This document shows, piece after piece, positions 41,663 to 49,347 of a stretch of DNA of 64,000 bases. The position numbers were made by a program, and so were the translations under genes. The stretch is from Oscillospiraceae bacterium. GTDB lineage: Bacteria; Bacillota; Clostridia; Oscillospirales; CAG-272. Under the pieces are notes generated by a model, which saw only the letters and a list, made by a program, of their open reading frames with translations, was not told the DNA's origin and did no database searches. Position 1 is the stretch's first letter. Every line of letters begins with the position of its first letter. The stretch is from the NCBI GenBank assembly GCA_015064185.1, contig SVSS01000003.1, positions 47,791 through 111,790 of the forward strand, written 5' to 3'.

Positions 41663-42427
41663 ATGAAAAAAATCGTATCGCTTTGCTTGATCGTTTGCGT
41701 GCTGCTTTCGATGACGCTTGTGTTTACCTCCTGCCAGAATGCAGAAAAGACTGTAGATAAGGCACTTGAAAAAACCGGCGAGCTTGAATCCTATGCCGCA
41801 CAAATGAACATGAAGATCACCATGACCGGTGCAGGCATCACCACCACCATTCCGATGACGATGAATATAAAGGTTGAGGATGCCAAGAGCGAAACCCCCA
41901 AGGCCGAGATCGATATGAGCATGGAAATGTTTGGCGAGACCATGGAGGCCAAATATTATACCAGCGGCGAATGGGCTTATTTTGTGGACGATGAGAACAG
42001 CTACAAGATGAAGCTGGACGACGCGGATATTGATAGTGATTACAGCGAGGATATGATGAAAAAGCTCCCCGCGGACCTTCTTAAGGACGTTGAGGTCGTT
42101 AAGAATGACGACAAGAGCAAGACCGTAACGGTTTCCATTCCCGACGAGACATTTAATGAGCTGTTTGATGATCTGCTTGATATGATGACCGATTCTATGG
42201 CCATGTCTGCTACAGGCATTTCCATTTCCGACGCAGTGGTTGAGATCACCGTAAAGGACGGCTACGTACAGACATATGGCGTTGATTTCTCGATGGTGAT
42301 GACCGTAGAGGGCATTTCCTTTACCGCTACCGCTGAGTGCGAAATGGTTTACGAAAATCCCGGCGAGGCTGTGACCGTAACGCTGCCTGAGGGCTACGAA
42401 AGCTTCAGAGAACTCGGAAACAACTGA
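41663..42427 (+). CDS. Putative lipoprotein of unknown function
   Basis: A 254-residue exported protein. Signal peptide with lipobox FTSC and Cys24. The mature part is rich in Thr, Met, Asp and Glu and alternates beta-strand-like segments (YAAQMNMKITMTGAGITTTIPMTMNIK, EWAYFVDDENSYKMKL, TVTVSIPDETFNELF), reminiscent of LolA/LppX-type or DUF6612-type shell folds that bind hydrophobic molecules. No catalytic motif is seen. It is monocistronic between two strong terminators. Confidence 0.7.
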   Translation: MKKIVSLCLIVCVLLSMTLVFTSCQNAEKTVDKALEKTGELESYAAQMNMKITMTGAGITTTIPMTMNIKVEDAKSETPKAEIDMSMEMFGETMEAKYYTSGEWAYFVDDENSYKMKLDDADIDSDYSEDMMKKLPADLLKDVEVVKNDDKSKTVTVSIPDETFNELFDDLLDMMTDSMAMSATGISISDAVVEITVKDGYVQTYGVDFSMVMTVEGISFTATAECEMVYENPGEAVTVTLPEGYESFRELGNN

Positions 42428-42436
42428 TCGTTTATA

Positions 42437-42470
42437 AAAACAGGATCCTGACATGTCAGGATCCTGTTTT
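42437..42470 (+). terminator. Perfectly palindromic terminator
   Basis: AAAACAGGATCCTGA-CATG-TCAGGATCCTGTTTT, a 15-bp stem, follows the lipoprotein gene by 10 bp. Confidence 0.9.
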
Positions 42471-42541
42471 ATGTTATAGCACAAAAGTTCAGTTTGGGAT
42501 AGGGGGATTTCCACTTTTGCTTTAGTAATGCTATTTGCTTC

Positions 42542-42570
42542 TTGATTTTTGATGCTAAGAGATATATAAT
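42542..42570 (+). promoter_or_regulatory. Promoter of the DUF5058-M20 operon
   Basis: TTGATT-N17-TATAAT, 36 bp before the start codon. Confidence 0.75.
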
Positions 42571-42605
42571 AAATATGATACTATTATTATATCTTTGGAG
42601 GAAAT

Positions 42606-43340
42606 ATGGAATTTTACGTCAATCATCCCGTGATCTTTTTGCTCTCGGGGATACTGATCGTTGCCGTATTGGTGCAATCGGTGTGGTTTTTGGTGAAGGC
42701 TCTTAGGCGCGCAAAGGCGCTTGGCATGGATGCCGCTAAACTGAAAAAGCTGATCATTTCGGCGGCTACCTTTACAATAGCGCCCGCAATCGCCATTGTG
42801 ATCAGCGTCATGACCCTTTCAAAGGATCTTGGCGTGGCATTGCCTTGGATGCGCCTTTCGGTGGTGGGGTCGCTCTCCTATGAAACGATCGCCGCCTCAA
42901 ATGCCGTCAGTGCGATGGGTCTTGAATTTGGCAGCGCGTCGCTTAACGCCTCGCAGTTTGTCACCGTGGTGATCGTAATGACGGTGAGCATCATGGTCGG
43001 CATCTGGCTTGTGCCTCTTGTCGCCAAAAAGATGCAAAGCGGTATGATCACCATGGAAAAGCGCGACAAAAAGTGGAGCGAGATCTTTACGAGTGCCATG
43101 TTTATCGGTATGATCTCGGCGTTTGTCGGCTTTGTATTTTGTGACGTGCTTTCGGTCACGAGGGGTGATTTCACCGGTATTATCCCCGTGCTTGTTATGG
43201 TGGTGTCTGCCGTTGTGATGCTTCTGTCGGGTCTGCTTGTCAAGGTGCTGAAATGGCAGTGGATCTCCGATTACGCACTGCCCATCAGTCTTGTTGTCGG
43301 CATGGCTTCCGCCATTCCGATCACAGCGTGGTTATCTTAA
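42606..43340 (+). CDS. DUF5058 family membrane protein
   Basis: A 244-residue protein with about six membrane helices and the DUF5058 pattern: NHPVIFLLSGILIVAVLVQSVWFLVKALRRAKALGMD, TFTIAPAIAIVISVMTLSKDLGVALPWMRLSVVGSLSYETIAAS. Function is unknown; the family is found next to a second small membrane protein and an M20 peptidase, as here, which suggests a two-component permease for a peptide-like or acylated substrate. The next gene starts 14 bp after it. Confidence 0.85.
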   Translation: MEFYVNHPVIFLLSGILIVAVLVQSVWFLVKALRRAKALGMDAAKLKKLIISAATFTIAPAIAIVISVMTLSKDLGVALPWMRLSVVGSLSYETIAASNAVSAMGLEFGSASLNASQFVTVVIVMTVSIMVGIWLVPLVAKKMQSGMITMEKRDKKWSEIFTSAMFIGMISAFVGFVFCDVLSVTRGDFTGIIPVLVMVVSAVVMLLSGLLVKVLKWQWISDYALPISLVVGMASAIPITAWLS

Positions 43341-43354
43341 AGGAGGGCGGAGCA

Positions 43355-44026
43355 ATGAAAGAAAACAAACAAATTTCTTATATGGACAGCGTGCACCGTG
43401 ACGGTCGCATTTGGTCCTTCTCCATTATGGCGCTCATGATCCTTTACCCCATTGTCTTGATGCTTTTGTTTGGCGCTATGCCCGATGGCAAGGGGCTTTT
43501 GATGGGCCTGATTGCGACAGCTCCCATGTACTGGGCAGTTGGTATCGTTGAAACCTTTACTTATATCCCCATGCTGGGTGCGGGCGGCTCCTACATATCC
43601 TTTATTACGGGTAACATTTCAAACCTGAAGCTCCCCTGTGCGCTTTCCGCGATGGATCAAATGGGCGTGAAGGCAAACAGTGAGGAGGGCGAGGTGATCT
43701 CCACGATCGCGATCGCGGTATCGAGCATCGTTACCACTGTTATTATCATTATTGGTGTTATTTTGATCGTACCCTTAACGCCTGTGCTGAACGCGCCTGT
43801 GCTTGCCCCTGCCTTTGCGCAGATCCTGCCGGCTCTGTTTGGCGGTCTTGGTGTGGTGTTTATTTCACGCAATTGGAAGATCGCGATAGCCCCCATCGCT
43901 CTGATGATGATCCTTTTCGTATTTGTGCCTGCGCTTGACAGCGGCACGGTTGGCATTATGGTGCCCGTGGGTGTGCTCCTGACGCTCCTTGAGGCACGTG
44001 TGATGTACAAGAAAAATATGCTGTGA
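43355..44026 (+). CDS. Polytopic membrane protein, probable partner of DUF5058
   Basis: A 223-residue protein with about six helices and a cytosolic N-terminal segment (HRDGRIWSFSIMALMILYP). The stretch MYWAVGIVETFTYIPMLGAGGSYISFITGNISNLKLPCALSAMD is a conserved-looking re-entrant or pore region with Gly and Asn residues, and the loop MGVKANSEEGEVISTIAI follows. It matches no characterised family I can name. The start follows AAAGGAGGG. Its location between DUF5058 and M20 genes supports a joint transport function. Confidence 0.7.
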   Translation: MKENKQISYMDSVHRDGRIWSFSIMALMILYPIVLMLLFGAMPDGKGLLMGLIATAPMYWAVGIVETFTYIPMLGAGGSYISFITGNISNLKLPCALSAMDQMGVKANSEEGEVISTIAIAVSSIVTTVIIIIGVILIVPLTPVLNAPVLAPAFAQILPALFGGLGVVFISRNWKIAIAPIALMMILFVFVPALDSGTVGIMVPVGVLLTLLEARVMYKKNML

Positions 44027-44039
44027 GGTTGTTTGAAAT

Positions 44040-45533
44040 ATGAATTTGTCCCAATTACTTGCAGAGCATATCGTGCCCTTTTTAAAGGGTGTTGGCATCG
44101 GACTTTTTGCGGGTGCGGGGGCTGTGCTTGCCGTTAGCATTGTTGTGATTTTGGTGCGCACGCTCCGTTTTCGCCCCCAAAAGACTGCGGAAAAGCAGTT
44201 TGATAAGGTGGAGCTTGACCGCGACGCGGCGGTGGAAAAGCTAGCGGCACTTGTGCGCTGCAAAACCGTTTCCTATCGCGATGCGGCGCTTGAGGACGAT
44301 GCCGAGTTTGAAAAGCTGGTGTCCTTGCTTCCCACGCTTTACCCCAATATGGCAAGCGCTTGCGCGTTTTCACGCTTTGAGGGCCGCGGGCTGCTCTTTC
44401 ACTGGCAGGGCAAGCGTGCCGAGGCGCCTGCTGTTTTGATGGCGCATTACGACGTTGTGCCTGTTGATGAGGAATATTGGGAAAAGCCGCCCTTTGATGC
44501 CGTGCTCGAGGACGGTTATCTGTGGGGCAGAGGCACGCTTGACACCAAGGTGACGATGAACGCGGCGCTCTTTGCCGCAGATAAGCTGATCGCCACAGGC
44601 TTTGTGCCCGAAAATGACGTGTATTTCGCGTTTTCGGGTGGCGAGGAGATCAACGGCATGGGCGCCTCTCATATTGTTTCGTATTTTGAGGAAAAGGGCA
44701 TTGTGCCCGGCATCGTGCTCGACGAGGGCGGTGGCGTGGTGGAAAACGTGTTCCCCGGTGTCAGTGCTCCCTGCGGTATGGTCGGCATTGCCGAAAAGGG
44801 CATGCTCAATCTAGAATTCCGTGTAAACTCCACGGGCGGTCACGCATCAGCCCCCAAGCCCCACACGCCTGTGGGCGAGCTTTCTATGGCTTGCTGTAAA
44901 ATGGAGCAAAAGCCCTTTGGGGCGCATATCACGCCCCCGGTTGCTGCCATGTTTGACACGCTCGGCAGGCGCTCGACCTTCCTCTATCGCATGATCTTTG
45001 CCAATCTTTGGTGCTTTAAGGGTGTGCTGGATCTCATTTGCCGCAAGAGCGGCGGCGAGCTCAATGCCTTGATGCGCACCACCGTGGCATTTACACAAAT
45101 GCAGGGCAGTAAAGCGCCAAACGTCATTCCCCCCACCGCCACCATGGTGGCAAACCTGCGCCTCAATCCCGAGGATACTATGGAGAGTGCGCTCGCTTAT
45201 GCAAAGAGCGTTGTGGATAATGAGCGCGTTATCGTAACGGCAATCGACGGCATGAACCCCAGCCGCATTTCGCGCATCGATACACCCGCATACGAGAAGG
45301 TAAAGGCAGCCATTGAGGGCACGTGGAGAGGCACGGTCGTGACACCTTATTTAATGGTGCAGTGCTCGGATAGCCGCCATTGGGGCAGAGTTTCCGATAA
45401 GGTCTATCGCTTTTCCGCCATGGATCTCACATCTGAGGAGCGCGTCACCATTCACGGCAACAATGAGCGGATTCGCGTGGAGGCCGTTGGACGCGCGACG
45501 GAATTTTACATTCGTTTGATCAAACAGCTGTAA
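44040..45533 (+). CDS. M20 family metallopeptidase, membrane-anchored (PM20D1/carboxypeptidase S-like)
   Basis: A 497-residue M20 enzyme with one N-terminal membrane helix (residues about 12-40). Metal and catalytic motifs: LMAHYDVVPVD, GYLWGRGTLDTKVTM and FSGGEEINGMGASHIV, followed by the VLDEGGGVVE strand, then the lid domain and a late MVQCSDSRHWGR metal His. Length and layout fit the carboxypeptidase S/PM20D1 branch, which cleaves dipeptides or N-acyl amino acids. It is the last gene of the DUF5058 operon and may process what the two membrane proteins transport. Confidence 0.9.
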   Translation: MNLSQLLAEHIVPFLKGVGIGLFAGAGAVLAVSIVVILVRTLRFRPQKTAEKQFDKVELDRDAAVEKLAALVRCKTVSYRDAALEDDAEFEKLVSLLPTLYPNMASACAFSRFEGRGLLFHWQGKRAEAPAVLMAHYDVVPVDEEYWEKPPFDAVLEDGYLWGRGTLDTKVTMNAALFAADKLIATGFVPENDVYFAFSGGEEINGMGASHIVSYFEEKGIVPGIVLDEGGGVVENVFPGVSAPCGMVGIAEKGMLNLEFRVNSTGGHASAPKPHTPVGELSMACCKMEQKPFGAHITPPVAAMFDTLGRRSTFLYRMIFANLWCFKGVLDLICRKSGGELNALMRTTVAFTQMQGSKAPNVIPPTATMVANLRLNPEDTMESALAYAKSVVDNERVIVTAIDGMNPSRISRIDTPAYEKVKAAIEGTWRGTVVTPYLMVQCSDSRHWGRVSDKVYRFSAMDLTSEERVTIHGNNERIRVEAVGRATEFYIRLIKQL

Positions 45534-45559
45534 TCTCAGAAGAAAATTTTAAAAAGCAC

Positions 45560-45588
45560 TTGCAATTCGCAAATAAATGTGATATAAT
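45560..45588 (+). promoter_or_regulatory. Promoter of tRNA-Thr
   Basis: TTGCAA-N17-TATAAT, ending 9 bp before the tRNA. Confidence 0.8.
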
Positions 45589-45597
45589 AGGCGCGTT

Positions 45598-45672
45598 GCT
45601 GGTGTAGCACAGGGGCAGTGCAGCTGATTCGTAATCAGCAGGTCGTGAGTTCAAATCTCACCACCAGCTCCA
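45598..45672 (+). tRNA. tRNA-Thr (anticodon CGT), CCA encoded
   Basis: Acceptor GCTGGTG/CACCAGC, anticodon arm GCTGA-TTCGTAA-TCAGC giving anticodon CGT, and T-arm GTGAG-TTCAAAT-CTCAC are all perfect. The sequence ends T-CCA, so the CCA tail is encoded. Confidence 0.96.
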
Positions 45673-45680
45673 AAAAAAGA

Positions 45681-45717
45681 CAGGTCGCATCCATTATGAT
45701 GCGACCTGCCTTTTTGT
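45681..45717. terminator. Intrinsic terminator after tRNA-Thr
   Basis: CAGGTCGCATC/GATGCGACCTG, an 11-bp stem, followed by CCTTTTT; A-run on the other side lets it also serve the convergent mnmM gene. Confidence 0.85.
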
Positions 45718-45719
45718 TT

Positions 45720-46292
45720 TTACTTTTTCTCCACCACGATAAAAAAGGGCGACGTGGAAGAATTGAGAATGCGAATGAGCGTACAGCAGATCACGTGTCT
45801 GTCAAGCGTGGCGAAATAGTCAAGCACCATTTTGCCCTCGGCATCGCCCTCGGCGTGCCCGGGGTAGACCGCCACCAGCAAAACGCCGCCGTGGTCAAGG
45901 AGGTCTACCGCCGCCTCAATGGCGGGCATGGTGGTCTCGCGCATCGTTGTGACGGTCTTGTCGCTGCCGGGCAGATACCCAAGGTTAAACATGCCTGCTT
46001 TGATCGGTTCATTCACGTACTTTTTCACATGGTGGTGCGAATCAAGAATGAGGGTGTAGTTTTTGGGGCAACCCGCCGTCTCCAAATTTTTAGCAGTTGA
46101 CTCGAGCGCCTGCTCCTGCACGTCAAAGGCAAACACGTGCCCGTTCTCGCCCACGGTTTTGGACAAAAACTCGGTATCGTGACCGTTTCCCATGGTAAAA
46201 TCAACGGCGGTGTCACCCTCGCCGAGGTGATTTAAGATAAAGGTCTTTTGGAGCGCCAAAAGATCGATCATGCTTCCGTATTTAGATGCCAT
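45720..46292 (-). CDS. mnmM: tRNA (mnm5s2U34) methyltransferase MnmM (YtqB)-like
   Basis: A 190-residue class I SAM-dependent methyltransferase. AVDFTMGNGHDTEFLSKTVGENGHVFAFDVQEQAL gives the SAM-binding loop and acidic residue; FNLGYLPGSDKTVTTM is the catalytic NLGYLP motif typical of the rRNA_methylase/YtqB family, shown in B. subtilis to be MnmM, which converts nm5(s2)U34 to mnm5(s2)U34 in tRNA. Length matches. It is transcribed convergently to tRNA-Thr. Confidence 0.88.
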   Translation of the reverse strand: MASKYGSMIDLLALQKTFILNHLGEGDTAVDFTMGNGHDTEFLSKTVGENGHVFAFDVQEQALESTAKNLETAGCPKNYTLILDSHHHVKKYVNEPIKAGMFNLGYLPGSDKTVTTMRETTMPAIEAAVDLLDHGGVLLVAVYPGHAEGDAEGKMVLDYFATLDRHVICCTLIRILNSSTSPFFIVVEKK

Positions 46293-46323
46293 ATCAAAGC
46301 TCCTTTATGAGTAGGAGGCATGC

Positions 46324-47316
46324 TTAGCTAAGATAGTCCTTGATGACGTTGTACATGCCGTTTGCGTAGAAGTTAAAGCCGAGCTCGTTGGGGTGAAGCA
46401 CCTTGGCATCGGCAAAGAACTCACGCATATTGGGTACGATCTTGAGGCCCTCGATCGGGACAGCCCCTACGGCAAGTGCCGCCTCGCGGGCGATCTTGAT
46501 CGCCTCCTCAAAGCGCATAGCGTAGGTCTTGACACAGTCGATGCGCCAGATGGGCAATACCGAAAAGATCTTGGCGTTAGGATACGCCTCGCGCAGCAGG
46601 CGGTAGTATTCCCTTGCGTTTTCGGTCATCTCCTCCTTGGTGCACTTGGTAAAGTCGTTAGAGCCGTATGCAACAGTTACGATATCGGGCGTAAAGCCGA
46701 GATTAAAATCAAGCATGCCGGGGTTAAAGGTCTCGCCGCCAATGCCCTGGTTGACCGAAATTGCATCAAGCTTGTCGGCAAGCAGGTTTGCGTAGGACTG
46801 AGAGGGGAATCTTGCATCATACCCCTGCGTAATGCTGTCACCGAGGATCAGCATGCGGCGGGAGCGCTTGATGGGCGCGAGGCTCGCGCCGTCATCGATT
46901 GTGAAGTTGGCAATGGCGGTCGAGAAAAGCGGCGGGCAGTAGACCGTAACCTGATGCTCACCCTCAGGGAGCTCAACGCGGATCGTGCCTGCGCCGATGC
47001 GTACGCCTTCCTCGCCCTGGTGATGAACAAGGGAGCCATCTACGAATACGTCGTAGTAATAGTACTCACGGTTGGCAGCGCGCGTGGTGTAATAGTCAAA
47101 CGAGAAGAAGGAGGAGTTGGTGGTAAAGGCAATGCGAATGTTGGAGGAGGCGTGTGCCTTCTCAAAAAACAGGGTCTTTTTGGGGTGTACCAATTCTTTG
47201 TAAAATTTAACCTGCTTTTCGGTAAAGCGGAAAAGGTGCAAAAATCCGTCGCCCTTGTCAACCGTGCGCACAGCGCCGTGCAAGAGGGGGATAAGTTCTT
47301 GATGTGTAAGTACCAT
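46324..47316 (-). CDS. SGNH/GDSL esterase with N-terminal beta domain
   Basis: A 330-residue protein without a signal peptide. Residues 1-145 are a beta-rich jelly-roll-like domain (YYYYDVFVDGSLVHHQG, VRVELPEGEHQVTVYCPPL) and residues about 150-330 an SGNH hydrolase: MLILGDSITQGYD (Ser), NQGIGGE, AYGSNDFTK (Asn) and DAKVLHPNELG (Asp-His). The layout resembles carbohydrate acetyl-esterases of the CE2 or CE20 type, though an intracellular role is implied by the absent signal. It is 31 bp upstream of mnmM but no functional link is evident. Confidence 0.88.
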   Translation of the reverse strand: MVLTHQELIPLLHGAVRTVDKGDGFLHLFRFTEKQVKFYKELVHPKKTLFFEKAHASSNIRIAFTTNSSFFSFDYYTTRAANREYYYYDVFVDGSLVHHQGEEGVRIGAGTIRVELPEGEHQVTVYCPPLFSTAIANFTIDDGASLAPIKRSRRMLILGDSITQGYDARFPSQSYANLLADKLDAISVNQGIGGETFNPGMLDFNLGFTPDIVTVAYGSNDFTKCTKEEMTENAREYYRLLREAYPNAKIFSVLPIWRIDCVKTYAMRFEEAIKIAREAALAVGAVPIEGLKIVPNMREFFADAKVLHPNELGFNFYANGMYNVIKDYLS

Positions 47317-47407
47317 GATAGTTTTCCTTGTGCTTATATTTCTTTGTTATTTTAACACATATGTGTTGTCTTTGTAAGTAAAAATAAATAATAACGGTTG
47401 CCTTTGA

Positions 47408-48130
47408 TTATTTTTTGTCGGGTGCGCCGTGCAGGTCTGCGCGCAGGAATTTGATGGCGCGCTCAACACTGTCCTTAGAGTTTTTCCAAGGCTCCCCATC
47501 GTAGCGGTAATCAAATTTTTTGCAGAACCAGCTGATATCGTCCGTGAGCGTGCTAAGATAGTTTCTTGTCACATCCCCCAGCACCTCGGTAAACTCAGCC
47601 ATTTGCTTTTTGCCAAGGCGTGCGTTGCCGCGCTCCAGCAGCAGGCGGTAGTGCGGTAAGCAAAAATAGGGCTGCGCAGGGATCTTTTTGCGGAAATTCT
47701 CATCGGTTTCAAATAAGTAAACTACCGTTTGTGCCATGTGCTGAAAATGAAAATCAATGCGGCGGCAAACATAGCAGCTGTTCTCAAGCGCCTTGATGCG
47801 CTTTACGGGTCTTGCCTCCGCCTTGCCTATTACCGTGCCCAAAAGCCCTGCCTTTAAATCATCTTGCAGCTCCTTTAGGTGGCTTTCCAGTGTGAGAGCC
47901 ATGCCAAGTCGGTTTTTGCGCACAAACATCATATCGTAATGCGTGCGGCAAAAGCCCTCCTCGTTGGTTTGGATGCGCACGTCGGGCTCCATCATGGAAG
48001 CGCCCAAGATCAGATCAAGCTCATTGTCCTCCAGCTTGCGATACAGCGCACACATCGGGCAGCCGCAGGCGTGATCGGCAGCGGATGCATCAAACGCCTC
48101 GTTTACGGGTATGGTATAGATTTGCTCCAT
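47408..48130 (-). CDS. DUF6062 family protein with cysteine pairs
   Basis: A 240-residue soluble protein with repeated Cys/His motifs: HACGCPMCALYRKLEDNELDLILG (residues 20-43), EEGFCRTHYDMMF, NSCYVCRRIDFHF and PYFCLPHYRLLLERG. The pattern of CxxC plus CxxH pairs suggests one or two zinc or iron-sulfur sites. The family is restricted mostly to clostridia and has no known function. It is monocistronic. Confidence 0.8.
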   Translation of the reverse strand: MEQIYTIPVNEAFDASAADHACGCPMCALYRKLEDNELDLILGASMMEPDVRIQTNEEGFCRTHYDMMFVRKNRLGMALTLESHLKELQDDLKAGLLGTVIGKAEARPVKRIKALENSCYVCRRIDFHFQHMAQTVVYLFETDENFRKKIPAQPYFCLPHYRLLLERGNARLGKKQMAEFTEVLGDVTRNYLSTLTDDISWFCKKFDYRYDGEPWKNSKDSVERAIKFLRADLHGAPDKK

Positions 48131-48299
48131 GTTCGCTCTCCTTTTGTTTTTCTACCTTACATTATAATGTCTTTTCTTTCGTTTTGCAATAAGCAGCCCC
48201 TTGTTTTTGCAAAAAATTCCTTTTTTGTTTCACCTTGCTTGTATAAATTATTTGCCACGGCGCAAACTATGATTGAGCAAAGAAAAAGGGGGGAATAAA

Positions 48300-48473
48300 A
48301 TGAACAAGGCAACAATGACGGCGGCAGGATTGCTTGCCGGAATGGTGGTTGGCGGCACAGTCGGCATGGTGGTTGGCGGCAAGCGCGAAACGCGCCGCAT
48401 GGTAAAGAAAACCGAAAAGGCGGTGCGCGCCATGGGTGATATGATGCCGACGATGAAGATGCGAATGAAATAA
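48300..48473 (+). CDS. Small glycine-zipper protein (YtxH-like)
   Basis: A 57-residue protein: a short hydrophobic helix rich in Gly (TAAGLLAGMVVGGTVGMVVGG, written here as family-typical zipper, residues about 6-26) and a basic tail with KRETRRMVKKTEKAVRAMG. Such proteins sit in the membrane with a cytoplasmic amphipathic helix. Start after AGGGGGG. Similar short proteins accompany stress or envelope genes, but nothing more can be said. Confidence 0.7.
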   Translation: MNKATMTAAGLLAGMVVGGTVGMVVGGKRETRRMVKKTEKAVRAMGDMMPTMKMRMK

Positions 48474-48526
48474 AGAGGTCAATTTGTTCGCACAAATAAA
48501 AACACAATTTCATTATTGACACAAAC

Positions 48527-48573
48527 AAAACCGCCGCCCTTTTCCTTTGTAAAAAGAGGGAGAGGGCGGTTTT
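48527..48573. terminator. Hairpin in the terminator cluster between convergent genes
   Basis: AAAACCGCC/GGCGGTTTT with a partly paired interior (CCCTTTT/AAAAGAGGG). Confidence 0.6.
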
Positions 48574-48580
48574 CTGTTAC

Positions 48581-48618
48581 AAAAAGGGTGCCTTACTTTT
48601 CAGTAACGCACCCTTTTT
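48581..48618. terminator. Intrinsic terminator of pflBA
   Basis: AAAAAGGGTGC/GCACCCTTTTT with an inner GTAAG-type stem; located directly after the pflA stop and oriented to work on both strands. Confidence 0.85.
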
Positions 48619-49344
48619 TTACATATTCGCTTTGATAATGGCAAGCGCAGCCTTTGCATCCTTTGAGGTAAGCGCGGGTGTGTCACCCAGCGGATAGGGG
48701 ATACCAAGGTTTTCATATTTTGCCTTGCCAAGCGTGTGGTAGGGCAGGGCCTCTACCTTTTCAAGATTGTCAAAATCCTTCAAAAATCTGCCAAGCGCCG
48801 CAAGCTCCTCCTCGCTGTCTGTGTAGCCGGGAATGATAACGTGGCGCACGCGCATTTTCACACCCTTTTTCTGCAAGTATCTTGCAAAAGCCAAAATGTT
48901 TTTGTTGCCGTGACCCGTAAGCGTTCTGTGCACGGTGTCGTCCATGTGCTTGATGTCAAGCATCACAAGATCGGTTGCGGCAAGCAAGCGATCGATCTTT
49001 TCAAGATAGGCAGGGGTTTCGTGAAACATGACACCTGAGGTATCAAGGCAGGTGTGAATGCGGTTTTTCTTTGCAAGCTCAAAAAGCTCGATGAGGAAAT
49101 CAAGCTGCATCAAGGGCTCGCCGCCCGTGGCGGTGATGCCGCCGCTGCGATAAAACTCAATGTTACGCATCATGCGCCCGATAAGGGCGGAGGCGGAGTG
49201 AGTTTCACCCGCCCCCGGCACCCACGTATCGGGGTTGTGACAGTACAGGCAACGCATGGGGCACCCTTCAAAGAACACCACAAAACGCAAGCCCGGTCCG
49301 TCAACCGTACCAAAGGTTTCAATAGAATGAATAATACCTGTCAT
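48619..49344 (-). CDS. pflA: Pyruvate formate-lyase-activating enzyme
   Basis: A 241-residue radical SAM protein. FFEGCPMRCLYCHNPDTW (residues 26-43) carries the CxxxCxxC cluster motif, TATGGEPLMQLDFL is the SAM-binding GGE motif, and LDTSGVM, VMLDIKHMDD and RHVIIPGYTDSEEEL complete the PflA pattern. It abstracts a hydrogen from a glycine of PflB to make the glycyl radical under anaerobic conditions. It starts 3 bp after the pflB stop, so the two are co-transcribed. Confidence 0.95.
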   Translation of the reverse strand: MTGIIHSIETFGTVDGPGLRFVVFFEGCPMRCLYCHNPDTWVPGAGETHSASALIGRMMRNIEFYRSGGITATGGEPLMQLDFLIELFELAKKNRIHTCLDTSGVMFHETPAYLEKIDRLLAATDLVMLDIKHMDDTVHRTLTGHGNKNILAFARYLQKKGVKMRVRHVIIPGYTDSEEELAALGRFLKDFDNLEKVEALPYHTLGKAKYENLGIPYPLGDTPALTSKDAKAALAIIKANM

Positions 49345-49347
49345 AAA

